Positions 39,349-48,147 are shown, counted from the stretch's first letter. The stretch is 64,000 bases of DNA from Saccharibacillus sacchari DSM 19268 (GCF_000585395.1 NZ_KK073875.1:3447307-3511306), one strand, 5' to 3'. Numbers and translations: made by a program. Notes: generated from the letters alone by a model not told the origin.

Positions 39349-40437
39349 ATGAATTTTGAAGAAGCTGAACCTACATTATTTGAAATTATAGAATTACTTA
39401 AAGAAGGTCTTGTTTCTTATGCAACTGGAAACACAGCCGGTATTGATAATGAGGAATATAAAAGATTAAGAAAGATTCTATTAAGCACTGAACAGCTAAG
39501 TGATAAACTTCCCGATTTTCTCAAGCAATATAGATCACTAGACGAATTTTGGGCATATATCAAAGATATTTCAGCTTCGTATGCTGGACGAAGACAATAT
39601 TTAGGTGAAGTATTTAACCCCTTGTTAGATGAATTAGAAACAGATAGTGCTGCGATGACAAATGATTACTCAGAACTTGAAGTAATTGGATCAGGTGGTT
39701 TTGGAGAAGTAAAGAGAATGCGGCACAATTTATTAAGAATGGATTTTGCTTTTAAATTTTTCTCACCAATTTTTTCGAACGGAGATGAACGGAATTTAGA
39801 AAGATTTTTTCGAGAAGCACAGATTCTATTTAGACTAAATCATCAGAATATTATCAAAGTATATGACGTCGGTTTGTTAGGTAGTAAACCATTTATTAGA
39901 ATGGAATTATTTGAAGGAGTAAGTTTAAACCAAGTGCTTAAGGACCACGGTAAATTTCCAGTTAACAAATCTATTGATCTGATGAACGAATTAGCTGATG
40001 CATTGAGATATGCACACGAAGTTGGGATTGTTCATAGGGATATTCGACCAAGCAATATAATGGTTGCAAGACCTGGGAAAGTGAGAGTGATTGATTTTGG
40101 GCTTGGTATATATCTTGAGAATGAATTAACTTCAAGGCTTACCAAAACAGGACACAATATCGCTGGAGGTCATTTCACTGCACCTGAATTAATAAGTAAT
40201 CCAAAATTGATAGATCCAAGGACTGATATATATTCTCTAGGAGCAGTCTGGTATAACATTCTTACTGGAAGCATTCCAGTTGGAAGAAGGATGAAAGAAA
40301 CACTTTTATCAATTGAAGGGATGAATGAAGATATTGCTGAAGTAATACTTAAGTGCCTTGAGGATCCAGAGGAAAGATTTCAGTCAATGAATGATCTAGC
40401 ATTAGCTATTGTAGAATTAAACAGTGATTTATTTTAA
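39349..40437 (+). CDS. Cassette C1: serine/threonine protein kinase with Abi-type N-terminal region
   Basis: The 362-residue cytoplasmic protein has a C-terminal Hanks-type kinase: glycine loop GSGGFGEV (from residue 114), Lys136 in FAFKFF, HRDIRPSN (His229, Asp231, with Arg233 where Lys is usual), and DFG (249-251). The first ~110 residues (YKRLRKILL...LPDFLKQYRSLDEFWAYIKD...YAGRRQYLGEVFNPLLDELE) match a preamble I know from several abortive-infection proteins. RBS AGGGAGA. A short attC-started frame ends over the ATG (TATGAATTTTGA), which could couple translation. A phage-triggered kinase is the likely role, by inference. Confidence 0.85.
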   Translation: MNFEEAEPTLFEIIELLKEGLVSYATGNTAGIDNEEYKRLRKILLSTEQLSDKLPDFLKQYRSLDEFWAYIKDISASYAGRRQYLGEVFNPLLDELETDSAAMTNDYSELEVIGSGGFGEVKRMRHNLLRMDFAFKFFSPIFSNGDERNLERFFREAQILFRLNHQNIIKVYDVGLLGSKPFIRMELFEGVSLNQVLKDHGKFPVNKSIDLMNELADALRYAHEVGIVHRDIRPSNIMVARPGKVRVIDFGLGIYLENELTSRLTKTGHNIAGGHFTAPELISNPKLIDPRTDIYSLGAVWYNILTGSIPVGRRMKETLLSIEGMNEDIAEVILKCLEDPEERFQSMNDLALAIVELNSDLF

Positions 40438-40464
40438 TCGAAATTCAAGAAAGAATGATACTGC

Positions 40465-40560
40465 GTCTAACATAATATTCACGCTGCGGGCATACGCCCT
40501 GGGTCCGGCATTCGCCAGACACCCGACATACGTCGGGTCGTGAATACAGGAACGTTATAA
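40465..40560 (+). repeat. attC-like site attC1
   Basis: R'' GTCTAAC is the exact complement of the C1 start GTTAGAC. R' is GTTATAA. Third hairpin CCCGAC/GTCGGG. Confidence 0.92.
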
Positions 40561-40619
40561 GAAATCCCTCAAAAACTTATAAACGGCTATAACCACTAAA
40601 TTCAACTGAAAGAGAGCGG

Positions 40620-40955
40620 ATGAGAATGGCTTACGAAATACATATTGAAAGAAAAGATGAAGAAAATTCGATCACGATGGAAGAATGGGAAAATTATATC
40701 GAGAACGACAACGAATTAGAGGCGACCGATCATATTGAAATTGAACTTCCAAATGGAATGACGATAGGAATGTCAGGAGAAGGAATGGCTGTTTGGAAGA
40801 AAACGATCGAAGACGAAGAAATTGCAGTGACATTCACCTTTAGAGAAGGTGAAGTATCAGCCCGTTATTTAAATGACAATCAAATTGAAAAAATGAAAGA
40901 TATTGCGACTAAGCTTCAGGCCATCGTAGTAGGGGATGAAGGCGAGGAATATTAA
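40620..40955 (+). CDS. Cassette C2: hypothetical protein
   Basis: A 111-residue acidic soluble protein (MAYEIHIERKDEENSITMEEW...GMTIGMSGEGMAVW). I do not recognise the family. The size and acidity fit an immunity or antitoxin-like protein, but that is a guess. A second ATG two codons later has a similar distance to the weak AGAGAG site. It is the only gene of the cassette 40555-41124. Confidence 0.75.
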   Translation: MRMAYEIHIERKDEENSITMEEWENYIENDNELEATDHIEIELPNGMTIGMSGEGMAVWKKTIEDEEIAVTFTFREGEVSARYLNDNQIEKMKDIATKLQAIVVGDEGEEY

Positions 40956-41034
40956 ATTTAAAGGGAGTATAAAATGCGGGAAATGAGCGGATCATAACTG
41001 AATAGGAATGTTAATCAAAGAAGAGAGGGACATC

Positions 41035-41130
41035 TTATAACATAATATTCACGCTGCGGACATTCGTCCTGGGTCTAGCATTCGCTAGACACCCGACATG
41101 CGTCGAGTCGTGAATACAGAAACGTTATAC
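41035..41130 (+). repeat. attC-like site attC2
   Basis: R'' TTATAAC complements the C2 start GTTATAA. R' is GTTATAC. Second hairpin CTAGC/GCTAG shows a paired change from CCGGC/GCCGG. Confidence 0.92.
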
Positions 41131-41366
41131 GAACATGAACTCCGACGGAAGAACAAGGATAGAGGAAGATCGAAGAGAACGGGAAGTGGATTCACGCGAA
41201 TCTTGGATTGGAAGTTTAGAAGCGTCGAAGAAGGAACGTTTCCATACGGAAACTGATCCATGAATAAGAAATGCGGATTGACTGAAAGGGAAGGTGCGCT
41301 TCCATACGGAAGCAGACTAGATGTGAGTTTGCGGGAGAAAGCTTCGAAGCCCGTCGATTTCACGAC
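41131..41366 (+). other. Cassette C3 body: no convincing gene
   Basis: C3 (41125-41458) is the shortest cassette. The purine-rich body has two hairpin-like copies of TTCCATACGGAA (about 41229 and 41301) and no credible frame on the plus strand. A minus-strand frame running through the attC sites is probably spurious. Confidence 0.5.
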
Positions 41367-41464
41367 CTATAACAAAATATTCACGCGGCGAGCCATGCGG
41401 CTCTGGGTCTGGCAGTCGCCAGACACTCGACAGTCGTCGAGTCGTGAATAAGGGAACGTTATAT
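41367..41464 (+). repeat. attC-like site attC3, 98-bp variant
   Basis: R'' CTATAAC (one mismatch to the C3 start GTTATAC), R' GTTATAT. The first hairpin is GAGCC-ATGC-GGCTC, shared only with attC25. Confidence 0.88.
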
Positions 41465-41502
41465 GAAAGAGATGTACACCCTAAATAAAAAGTGGTGAAT
41501 CT

Positions 41503-41913
41503 ATGGATCTAAACATCGAACAAAATTTCATTAAATTATTTTGCATACCTAGAAAGAGAGAACGATTACATTTTGAATTAAGTTCAACCCGTAAAAGAAG
41601 AGCCGCATTAGGTCGGTTTTCACACCAATTTAAAAACATACTTATTGAGAAATACATGATTGAATTACCCAAACCAAATTCAGATGCAGAAGAAATTTTT
41701 AAATTAATGAAGAGTTATGGAGCTAACGAAGAGGGCTATTGCCTATCCTTTAATCCGGAAATTGACGGAAAGACATTACCTCTATTGGAAGGGCTTCAAA
41801 AAGCAGTCGGATGTGGACTTCCGTCCATCATTCTTTGTGGTGAAAAACTTTGTTATTTTGAATCGGAACAAGAAGTAGGGCCACCAAAGAGATTTGTATT
41901 GAAGCGAGAATAA
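41503..41913 (+). CDS. Cassette C4: hypothetical protein
   Basis: A 136-residue soluble protein, MDLNIEQNFIKLFCIPRKRER at its start and ending in PKRFVLKRE. The middle (LSFNPEIDGKTLPLLEGLQKAVG) has no motif I recognise. The start has only a weak GTGGTG-type site. Single gene of cassette 41459-42038. Confidence 0.75.
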   Translation: MDLNIEQNFIKLFCIPRKRERLHFELSSTRKRRAALGRFSHQFKNILIEKYMIELPKPNSDAEEIFKLMKSYGANEEGYCLSFNPEIDGKTLPLLEGLQKAVGCGLPSIILCGEKLCYFESEQEVGPPKRFVLKRE

Positions 41914-41948
41914 ACATTTGAATGTGAATCAAGGAAGGCATCTCCATC

Positions 41949-42044
41949 ATATAACATAATATTCACGCTGCAGGCATACGCCCTGGGTCCGGCATTTGCC
42001 GGACACTCGACATACGTCGAGTCGTGAATACAGGAACGTTAGGC
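41949..42044 (+). repeat. attC-like site attC4
   Basis: R'' ATATAAC complements the C4 start GTTATAT. R' GTTAGGC. Confidence 0.92.
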
Positions 42045-42074
42045 GAAATCATTGTGAGGAGGAACAATCAAGGA

Positions 42075-42707
42075 ATGAATATTAGAGGAATCATTCTTGA
42101 AGGTTACTCGAATTCAGGAAAAACATCATTGCTTAGAGCCATAAAACAATATCAAGCCCAAGATGAAACTTCAGAATCAAGTGTGGTTATACTTGGAGAA
42201 CATTACTCTCAAATATTGAATAACGTCCATGGAAAGTTAGTCCAATTATCTCAAGAACAACATATCGATTTGTTGAGAAACCGAGTGGATATGATCAAAC
42301 AATTAAATGATTGGGCGAATTTTTTAGGTCCAGGTAGAAGAAAATCTAGAGGCCTCTTTTTTGTGTTAGAAAGATTTCATTTAAATCATCGAGTTGCATT
42401 CTCTGAATCGAATCCTATTGAAATTACAGAACTAGAAAAGCAATTATATGAACTTGGAGCTAAATGCATGTTGCTTACGATTTCAAATGATAAAGCAGAA
42501 GAACGAATAAAGAGTAGAAATTCAGAGGACTGGCTCAATAAATCGAAGGAGTCCATTGAACAGGCGTGTAAAGATTTAATTGAAACTCAAAACATTCTTA
42601 GAATACAAGCAGCAAAGTCAGTAGTACCCACTACGGAAATGAATACAGATCATAAGAATTGGGATGAGTATGCAAGATTAATCATGGAGGACCATGACTT
42701 CGCCTAA
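42075..42707 (+). CDS. Cassette C5: P-loop NTPase / kinase-like protein
   Basis: A 210-residue protein with an N-terminal Walker A, GYSNSGKTS (residues 10-18), after the strand IRGIILE. Later segments (FFVLERFHLNHRV; CMLLTISNDKAEERIKSR) resemble a thymidylate/AAA-type small-molecule kinase, with a Walker-B-like hydrophobic strand. The ATG at 42075 has AGGAGG about 13 bases upstream. The frame is also open from GTG in attC4, giving an MNTGTLGEI extension. The stop overlaps attC5. Substrate unknown. Confidence 0.8.
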   Translation: MNIRGIILEGYSNSGKTSLLRAIKQYQAQDETSESSVVILGEHYSQILNNVHGKLVQLSQEQHIDLLRNRVDMIKQLNDWANFLGPGRRKSRGLFFVLERFHLNHRVAFSESNPIEITELEKQLYELGAKCMLLTISNDKAEERIKSRNSEDWLNKSKESIEQACKDLIETQNILRIQAAKSVVPTTEMNTDHKNWDEYARLIMEDHDFA

Positions 42708-42797
42708 CATAATATTCAAGCTGCGGGCATACGCCCTTGGCCCGGCATTCGCCGGACACTCGACATGCGTCGAGTCGTGAATACAGGAACGTTATAA
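42702..42797 (+). repeat. attC-like site attC5
   Basis: R'' GCCTAAC complements the C5 start GTTAGGC. R' GTTATAA. L'' reads TATTCAAG. Confidence 0.92.
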
Positions 42798-42841
42798 GAA
42801 ATTGCAGGTAAACTAAGTTTAAAACCTAGGGGTGATTTGAA

Positions 42842-43645
42842 CTGATTCATTATAAGCTAAAAAACTGGAGAGATATTATACCTTGGGGAGATGATAATCA
42901 TCGCGTTTTGCATTGGTTTGGTTTAACTGACTCCTATTACTGGTTTGATTTTAAAGGAATCGAGTTTCCGAAATATAGTAAAGCAATCATAAATAAATGG
43001 AATCAAACGAACGACTTGAGGTTTATTGACTATCAGTTTAAGAGAATATTTGAAGATCTTTTTGAAGTGATAAGGCATGTGGAAAATCCAGTGCCGGATA
43101 AAATTTTTCAGGAAATGAGCTCGCTAGAAAAGTTAGAAGACTACTTACAATCCTTACAAGAATGGATTGAATTATCGTGGGATGAGAGTGATAAACAATT
43201 TGATGAAGTTTATGAAGTGGCTCGAGAATGGTTGTACGGCAGGAAGTTGGATTTTGGATATTTAATAGGTGCGCCCGACTGTTTTATGATTAGAAATAAA
43301 AATCAGTTATATATTTATTGGATTACAGAGTATAAAGATGAACAAGGCACTCCATTTTGGGAACAGCCTAAAGGAGTGTTCTCTTGCGATTACCATGAAT
43401 TCATGAGTGACCTAATAGAAAGTTTCAAAGCATTTGGTTTAGATATGCGAGAGCAAATTTCAGATTTATTCAAAAATAAACCCGAAAATTTAAATATAGA
43501 TTGTGAACAGATTATTGCTAGTCAAATTCAATATGAAGAACTGATCATAGAACTCGAAAATAAACGACTATTCTATGCGGATGTCCCAGACTGGAATAAC
43601 GTTCTAAAACAAATGAATGAAATTTCAAGAAATAGAGTTGAATGA
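42842..43645 (+). CDS. Cassette C6: DUF5984-like protein
   Basis: The frame encodes about 267 residues. The N-terminus (KNWRDIIPWGDDNHRVLHWFGLTDSYYWFDF) resembles what I recall of the DUF5984 family, often seen among polymorphic-toxin immunity proteins. There is no ATG in the right place. CTG at 42842 (or ATT at 42845) lies 6-9 bases after AGGGGTGA, and the first conventional start is an internal TTG at 42908. An original ATG may have been lost. Single gene of cassette 42792-43758. Confidence 0.65.
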   Translation: MIHYKLKNWRDIIPWGDDNHRVLHWFGLTDSYYWFDFKGIEFPKYSKAIINKWNQTNDLRFIDYQFKRIFEDLFEVIRHVENPVPDKIFQEMSSLEKLEDYLQSLQEWIELSWDESDKQFDEVYEVAREWLYGRKLDFGYLIGAPDCFMIRNKNQLYIYWITEYKDEQGTPFWEQPKGVFSCDYHEFMSDLIESFKAFGLDMREQISDLFKNKPENLNIDCEQIIASQIQYEELIIELENKRLFYADVPDWNNVLKQMNEISRNRVE

Positions 43646-43668
43646 TTATTCGAGAAGACTGCAACATC

Positions 43669-43764
43669 TTATAACATAATATTCACGCTGCGGACATTCG
43701 TCCTTGGTCTGGCATACGCCAGACACTCAACATGCGTCGAGTCGTGAATACGGGAACGTTATGT
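43669..43764 (+). repeat. attC-like site attC6
   Basis: R'' TTATAAC complements the C6 start GTTATAA. R' GTTATGT. Confidence 0.92.
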
Positions 43765-43796
43765 GAAAAATGACGAAGGAAAGAGGAGGTAGCAGA

Positions 43797-44591
43797 ATGG
43801 AATGGCTAAACGATTTCATGAGTTCTTACTTTCAAGGCAATAGAGAAGAAGCATACAAAATAAAAAAAGAAAATATCCCAAGCAGGCTTTTCAAATTTCA
43901 GCCAATTGAAGATGTGAGAATAAATAGCCTTTTACAAAATGAAATTTGGTTTTCAGTTCCAAAAGAATTGAACGATCCATATGATTGTATGGGAACTTAT
44001 TGGGAAGAGGAAGAAATAGAAGAGATTTTAAGAAAAACTATTTCTTCTGAGAATCTAAAACAACGTTCTACAAATGAAATTATAAATGAAGCTCTTGATT
44101 CTTTACGGGATCACACTAAAATTAGCTGTTTTTCGGAAGAACTTTATAATATGCCAATGTGGGCACATTATGCGAATAATCATCAAGGAATTTGTGTTGA
44201 ATACAACTTTACTTCCTTGAATGCTGGAGTTGATTTCTCCAAAAGTTTATTTCCTGTTGGTTATGAAAAAAATAGATATAATATCACAGACTTATTAAAA
44301 AGAAGTTTTGAAAACTCTAATGACCCTAAAATTCGCTTGTTATATTTTGTGATGCAACTTAAACACGAAAGCTGGAAATATGAGAAGGAATGGAGAATCA
44401 TATTACACACAGAGAATATGAAAAGTGGACTAGTAAGTTCCCCCATTCAACCTACGGCTATATATTTTGGACTAAATTGTAGAGAGTTTGAAAAAGTTGC
44501 AAAAAAGATTAAAGATAAATTTGACTGTCCAATATATAAAATGAGTCTAAATAATTCAAAGTTCTATCATTTAGATATATTAAACCTTTAA
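43797..44591 (+). CDS. Cassette C7: DUF2971 protein
   Basis: A 264-residue DUF2971 protein. Family marks are RLFKFQPIEDVRINSLLQNEIWFSVP at the start, ELNDPYDC, SCFSEELYNMPMWAHYANNHQGICVEY and KHESWKYEKEWRII. The function is not established, but DUF2971 genes are common in defence islands and integrons of other bacteria. The ATG at 43797 follows GAGGAGG with good spacing; the ATG at 43770 lacks a site. Confidence 0.88.
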   Translation: MEWLNDFMSSYFQGNREEAYKIKKENIPSRLFKFQPIEDVRINSLLQNEIWFSVPKELNDPYDCMGTYWEEEEIEEILRKTISSENLKQRSTNEIINEALDSLRDHTKISCFSEELYNMPMWAHYANNHQGICVEYNFTSLNAGVDFSKSLFPVGYEKNRYNITDLLKRSFENSNDPKIRLLYFVMQLKHESWKYEKEWRIILHTENMKSGLVSSPIQPTAIYFGLNCREFEKVAKKIKDKFDCPIYKMSLNNSKFYHLDILNL

Positions 44592-44619
44592 AGTTAATGC
44601 TTCGAAGAAGTCATTCATC

Positions 44620-44715
44620 ACATAACATAATATTCACGCTGCGAGCATTCGCTCTTGGTCCGGCATTCGCCGGCCACTCGACATGCGTCGAGTCGTGAAT
44701 ACGGGAACGTTATGT
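44620..44715 (+). repeat. attC-like site attC7
   Basis: R'' ACATAAC complements the C7 start GTTATGT. R' GTTATGT. First hairpin GAGC/GCTC. Confidence 0.92.
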
Positions 44716-44758
44716 GAAATACCCAAAGTCAAAAACGTAATTAAAGGATGTAAAATGG

Positions 44759-45142
44759 ATGACTGATGACGATTTTGATTACTATACCGATCAAGATTTT
44801 GAATGGACTGGAGTTTTGAACCTATACAGCGGTTCAGAATTTTCAAATCAGAAAGGCACCATTTTTAGAATAGGACTATTACTTGCAGAAGACCTTGAAA
44901 AATCAGAATTGTCTATTTTGAAATCACTTGGGCAGTCATGGACATGGGGAGAAGATCGTCGAATAAAAGCTTTTGAACTGCTGGATTTTCAATACATCAA
45001 TAAAAAGCTTGTTTTTGATTTTAGAACGATTAGAAAGAGTCAAAGATATGATGAGATTAAATACTTCTTATTCGATTTAGGTGCAGGGATCGAAAGTGGA
45101 GGAAACAAGATTGAGGAAATTCAGGTAAGACAGTTGAAGTGA
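44759..45142 (+). CDS. Cassette C8: hypothetical protein
   Basis: A 127-residue acidic protein starting MTDDDFDYYTDQDFEWTG, rich in Asp/Glu, with AGGATGTAAA as a modest RBS. The pattern (short, acidic, EWTGVLNLYSG, SWTWGEDRRIKAFELLDF) reminds me of polymorphic-toxin immunity proteins, but I cannot assign a family. Confidence 0.75.
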   Translation: MTDDDFDYYTDQDFEWTGVLNLYSGSEFSNQKGTIFRIGLLLAEDLEKSELSILKSLGQSWTWGEDRRIKAFELLDFQYINKKLVFDFRTIRKSQRYDEIKYFLFDLGAGIESGGNKIEEIQVRQLK

Positions 45143-45164
45143 TTGTTTTAAAGCCGGGTACATC

Positions 45165-45260
45165 ACATAACATCATATTCAAGCTGCGGACATTCGTCCT
45201 GGGTCTGGCATTCGCCAGACACTCGACATATGTCGAGTCGTGAATACAGGAACGTTAAGT
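45165..45260 (+). repeat. attC-like site attC8
   Basis: R'' ACATAAC complements the C8 start GTTATGT. R' GTTAAGT. Confidence 0.92.
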
Positions 45261-45329
45261 GAAATGAATGAAAAACAAATTGAATATTATAATCTTCTGG
45301 TGATAAGATCGTGAAAAGGGAGGATTTAA

Positions 45330-45686
45330 ATGAGAAAAATAACAGTTACAACACAATTCATTCAAGAGCTATCATTTCTATTGGATAAAGGTGTTAGTTT
45401 CTCAATTGCAGAAGTTCATAAACACATTGAGAACAAGGATGTTATAGATTGGTTAGAATCTGAGTTCCCATTTGGTACAGAGAATGGACTTGATTTTAGT
45501 TTATTTGAACAAAGACATAGAGATTATTTGCACAACGAATTAGAAGCTATATATGGCGGTTACGCAGGCAACGAAAGACGAAAATGGGGGATTGTAAGTA
45601 ACGGATTATGTATACTAATTAGTTGGAGCACAGAAATCATTAGAGATATTTATGGGAGAGATAATAAAACTGGGTGGATTAAATAA
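45330..45686 (+). CDS. Cassette C9: hypothetical protein
   Basis: A 118-residue protein (MRKITVTTQFIQELSFLLDK...HRDYLHNELEAIYGGYAGNE...WSTEIIRDIYGRD). No family recognised. RBS GGGAGGA fits the ATG. It is followed by its own terminator, unusual among these cassettes. Confidence 0.78.
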   Translation: MRKITVTTQFIQELSFLLDKGVSFSIAEVHKHIENKDVIDWLESEFPFGTENGLDFSLFEQRHRDYLHNELEAIYGGYAGNERRKWGIVSNGLCILISWSTEIIRDIYGRDNKTGWIK

Positions 45687-45697
45687 TGTAATTACTT

Positions 45698-45737
45698 AAG
45701 AATGCACTGAACATTTTCTATAAGTGCATTCTTTTTA
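45698..45737 (+). terminator. Rho-independent terminator inside cassette C9
   Basis: AAGAATGCACT (45698-45708) pairs with AGTGCATTCTT (45723-45733), with T run, between the gene and attC9. It would stop read-through from upstream promoters. Confidence 0.85.
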
Positions 45738-45770
45738 ATTTAGAAGCCGTTCTCTAAAGTCATTCACTTC

Positions 45771-45866
45771 ACTTAACATAATATTCACGCTGCGGGCATG
45801 CGCCCTTGGTCTGGCATTCGCCAGACACTCGACATTCGTCGAGTCGTAAATACAGGAACGTTATGT
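45771..45866 (+). repeat. attC-like site attC9
   Basis: R'' ACTTAAC complements the C9 start GTTAAGT. R' GTTATGT. L' carries one change (CGTAAATA). Confidence 0.9.
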
Positions 45867-45996
45867 GTAACTCCCAAGGACGATTAAAAACTTTTTCAAA
45901 CCGAGGTGAATCCTCATTCTTTCTAAATCTTTTTTCATCTTTAAGATCTATCGATTAAAGCGAGAACTACGAATTGTAAAGCCTATATTTGAGATC

Positions 45997-46353
45997 ATGA
46001 CAGACCGGAAAGAGATTTTTATCAACCATTGGGAAGCCCGATCAGAAGCTTATCCTTCACTTCGCGAACCAACTATTCGCGAAGTGTGGGAGTATACGAA
46101 AGAAAAACTAATTGAATTGAAAGCGTATTTAAATACCATGAAGTCAGATCGAAGGACAGAGGAAATCATAAAATTCTACAAAGAACATGTCGAACTACTT
46201 TTGAAAGAGCATCAAAGAGAACAAGAAGAATATCCAGGAAACTACATGTATTTTTACAACGAACTTCTTTTAGGGTCGGAGAGATATCTGACGATCAAAA
46301 ATGAATTAAAGAAATTAGGTTATGAAATCGAAGAAGAGGGGAGCAACACATAA
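45997..46353 (+). CDS. Cassette C10: hypothetical helical protein (first copy)
   Basis: A 118-residue, charged, mainly helical protein (MTDRKEIFINHWEARSEAYP...LKEHQREQEEYPGNYMYFYNELLLG). No family recognised. The TAA stop lies inside R'' of attC10. No strong RBS precedes the ATG, and about 130 bases of cassette leader lie upstream. The full cassette (45861-46437) recurs without visible change as C15. Confidence 0.75.
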   Translation: MTDRKEIFINHWEARSEAYPSLREPTIREVWEYTKEKLIELKAYLNTMKSDRRTEEIIKFYKEHVELLLKEHQREQEEYPGNYMYFYNELLLGSERYLTIKNELKKLGYEIEEEGSNT

Positions 46354-46443
46354 CATAATATTCACGCTGCAGGCATACGCCTTTGGTCCGGCCTTCGCCG
46401 GACACTCGACATGCGTCGAGTCGTGAATACAGGAACGTTAAGT
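46348..46443 (+). repeat. attC-like site attC10
   Basis: R'' ACATAAC complements the C10 start GTTATGT. R' GTTAAGT. Core identical to attC15. Confidence 0.92.
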
Positions 46444-46513
46444 GAAATTCCAGTGAGAGTTATAGGCTTATGAAATGATATAATATAACCATCAAAAAAG
46501 AGGAGGGAAAAAG

Positions 46514-46756
46514 ATGAAGTGGCAAGAAGTTCAACAGATCTTTCCGAATCAATTTGTGAAATTCGAGGTTCTTCATTCAGAAGAAACCGATCATCAAGAG
46601 ATCATTGATGATGTAGCCGTAATTGGCCCGATCAGTGATGAAGAAGCAACTCGCGAATTATTGAATAGCCGAGATAAAACGCTGGTTTATCATACTTCCA
46701 GAAATCAAGTCGTAGTGAAGGTGCGGAAAAATATAGGGTTAAGGAGAAGTCTTTAA
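46514..46756 (+). CDS. Cassette C11, gene 1: small hypothetical protein
   Basis: An 80-residue protein (MKWQEVQQIFPNQFVKFEVL...EEATRELLNSRDKTLVYHTS). From memory, such small proteins are often encoded just before retropepsin-like proteases in Firmicutes, as here. RBS GAGGAGGG is strong. It ends directly before the next ATG, so the two genes form a coupled pair within one cassette. The role is unknown; it may be a partner or substrate of the protease. Confidence 0.8.
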   Translation: MKWQEVQQIFPNQFVKFEVLHSEETDHQEIIDDVAVIGPISDEEATRELLNSRDKTLVYHTSRNQVVVKVRKNIGLRRSL

Positions 46757-47134
46757 ATGAATATTGAATATCGAGACGGACTGTTATTTACGGAAATAAC
46801 AGTCCATTTTAATAAGCAAAAGAAAGTCATATCGAACATCGTGATCGATATAGGAGCCAGTCATAGCTTAATTTCACAAGATGAAGTGGACGAGATCGGG
46901 ATACAAGTGGACATGGACGATGAAATCATAACTAGCTATGGGATTGGAGGTAAAGAGCATGCCTTTAGTAAGAAAATTGAGGGCATACAAGTAGGTGATT
47001 TTATTTTAGAAGATGTATACATCGACTTTACTTCATTCAAATATCACAACATTAACGGACTTTTGGGGCTTGATGTACTGACTGAAGGGGAATTTAATAT
47101 TGATCTAAAGGCATTTAAATTACTTCGTTCATAA
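46757..47134 (+). CDS. Cassette C11, gene 2: retropepsin-like aspartic protease
   Basis: A 125-residue single-domain protein with the active-site-like motif VIDIGASHSLIS (Asp-Ile-Gly-Ala instead of the usual Asp-Thr-Gly-Ala), then GIGGKEHAFSKKI and NGLLGLDVL, the pattern of bacterial retropepsins that act as dimers. RBS AAGGAGAAG lies inside the end of the previous gene. It may process its neighbour or another protein. Confidence 0.8.
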   Translation: MNIEYRDGLLFTEITVHFNKQKKVISNIVIDIGASHSLISQDEVDEIGIQVDMDDEIITSYGIGGKEHAFSKKIEGIQVGDFILEDVYIDFTSFKYHNINGLLGLDVLTEGEFNIDLKAFKLLRS

Positions 47135-47187
47135 GAGATAAAGAAATTAAGAAATTGAATGAGTAATTCGATGGAGACTGGAACATC

Positions 47188-47283
47188 ACTTAACAATATA
47201 TTCACGCTGCGGGCATACGCCCTTGGCCCGGCATTCGCCGGACACTCGACATACGTCGGGTCGTGAATACAGGAACGTTATCC
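47188..47283 (+). repeat. attC-like site attC11
   Basis: R'' ACTTAAC complements the C11 start GTTAAGT. R' GTTATCC. The spacer after R'' is AATA instead of ATAA. Confidence 0.9.
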
Positions 47284-47340
47284 GAAACATCTGGAGAAAA
47301 TAATTTAAGAAATACAAATAATAAAAACGGAGTGATTCAA

Positions 47341-48114
47341 ATGAGAGATATTGATAATTTGAAGAAAATTGCTGTTCTTATTGATGCCGATAATGCTCAA
47401 AAGAAAAAAATCAAATATATTTTTGAAGAAGTGTCTACGAAAGGACATATTATCACTAAAAGAGCTTACGGAGATTGGTCTAATGAAACATTGAAGAATT
47501 GGAAAAATGACTTGAATGAATTGGCAATTCAACCAATGCAGCAGTTCGCATATACGACAGGGAAAAATGCCACTGATTCTGCAATGATAATCGACGCTAT
47601 GGATCTGCTTTATACTAACAAATACGACGCTTTTGTTATTGTTTCAAGCGACAGTGACTTCACTAAACTCGCAACAAGATTAAAAGAATCAGAAGTATTT
47701 GTGATTGGTGTAGGTGAGAATAAGACTCCAATATCTTTTAGAAGCGCATGTGATGAATTCATTTTAACGGAAAATCTAGGTGAAATAAAAATCGAACCGA
47801 TCGTTGAAAAAGACGCCGAGAAAAAAGTGAAAGAAACTTTAACAGAGGATATAAAGGAGCCAGTAAAAGAATCATTAAATGAAGTAATTGGACTGTTATT
47901 AAAAGCTCATGAAAAATACGAGGAAGAAGGTTGGTGCAATGTTAGCGCGGCTGGTTCTTTCATAAAAAGAATAAAACCGGATTTTGATGTCAGAACATTT
48001 GGAGTAACCAAGTTGCCTGAACTACTTGAGCAACTTAATGAAGTTTTTGAAACGGATAGGTACAAAGGAAAAGGTGTAGTTAACATAATCGCTTATAAAC
48101 CTAAAGAAAAATAA
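47341..48114 (+). CDS. Cassette C12: NYN-domain nuclease-like protein with LOTUS/OST-HTH domain
   Basis: A 257-residue protein. The NYN (PIN-like) domain has acidic residues in AVLIDADNAQ (Asp15, Asp17), GKNATDSAMIIDAMDLLY and FVIVSSDSDFTKLATRL. The C-terminal ~75 residues (LNEVIGLLLKAHEKYEEEGWCNVSAAGSFIKRIKPDFDVRTFG) match the OST-HTH/LOTUS fold, which binds RNA. Likely an RNase or RNA-binding protein. The ATG at 47341 is preceded by GGAGTG; the frame is also open from attC11. Confidence 0.88.
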   Translation: MRDIDNLKKIAVLIDADNAQKKKIKYIFEEVSTKGHIITKRAYGDWSNETLKNWKNDLNELAIQPMQQFAYTTGKNATDSAMIIDAMDLLYTNKYDAFVIVSSDSDFTKLATRLKESEVFVIGVGENKTPISFRSACDEFILTENLGEIKIEPIVEKDAEKKVKETLTEDIKEPVKESLNEVIGLLLKAHEKYEEEGWCNVSAAGSFIKRIKPDFDVRTFGVTKLPELLEQLNEVFETDRYKGKGVVNIIAYKPKEK

Positions 48115-48147
48115 TTTTTGTAAGCTACTCAAGAGGACAGATGCATC

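Noticed and set aside
41085-41363. Minus-strand frame in C3
   Set aside because: It reads through attC2, lacks a start signal and has no protein-like composition.
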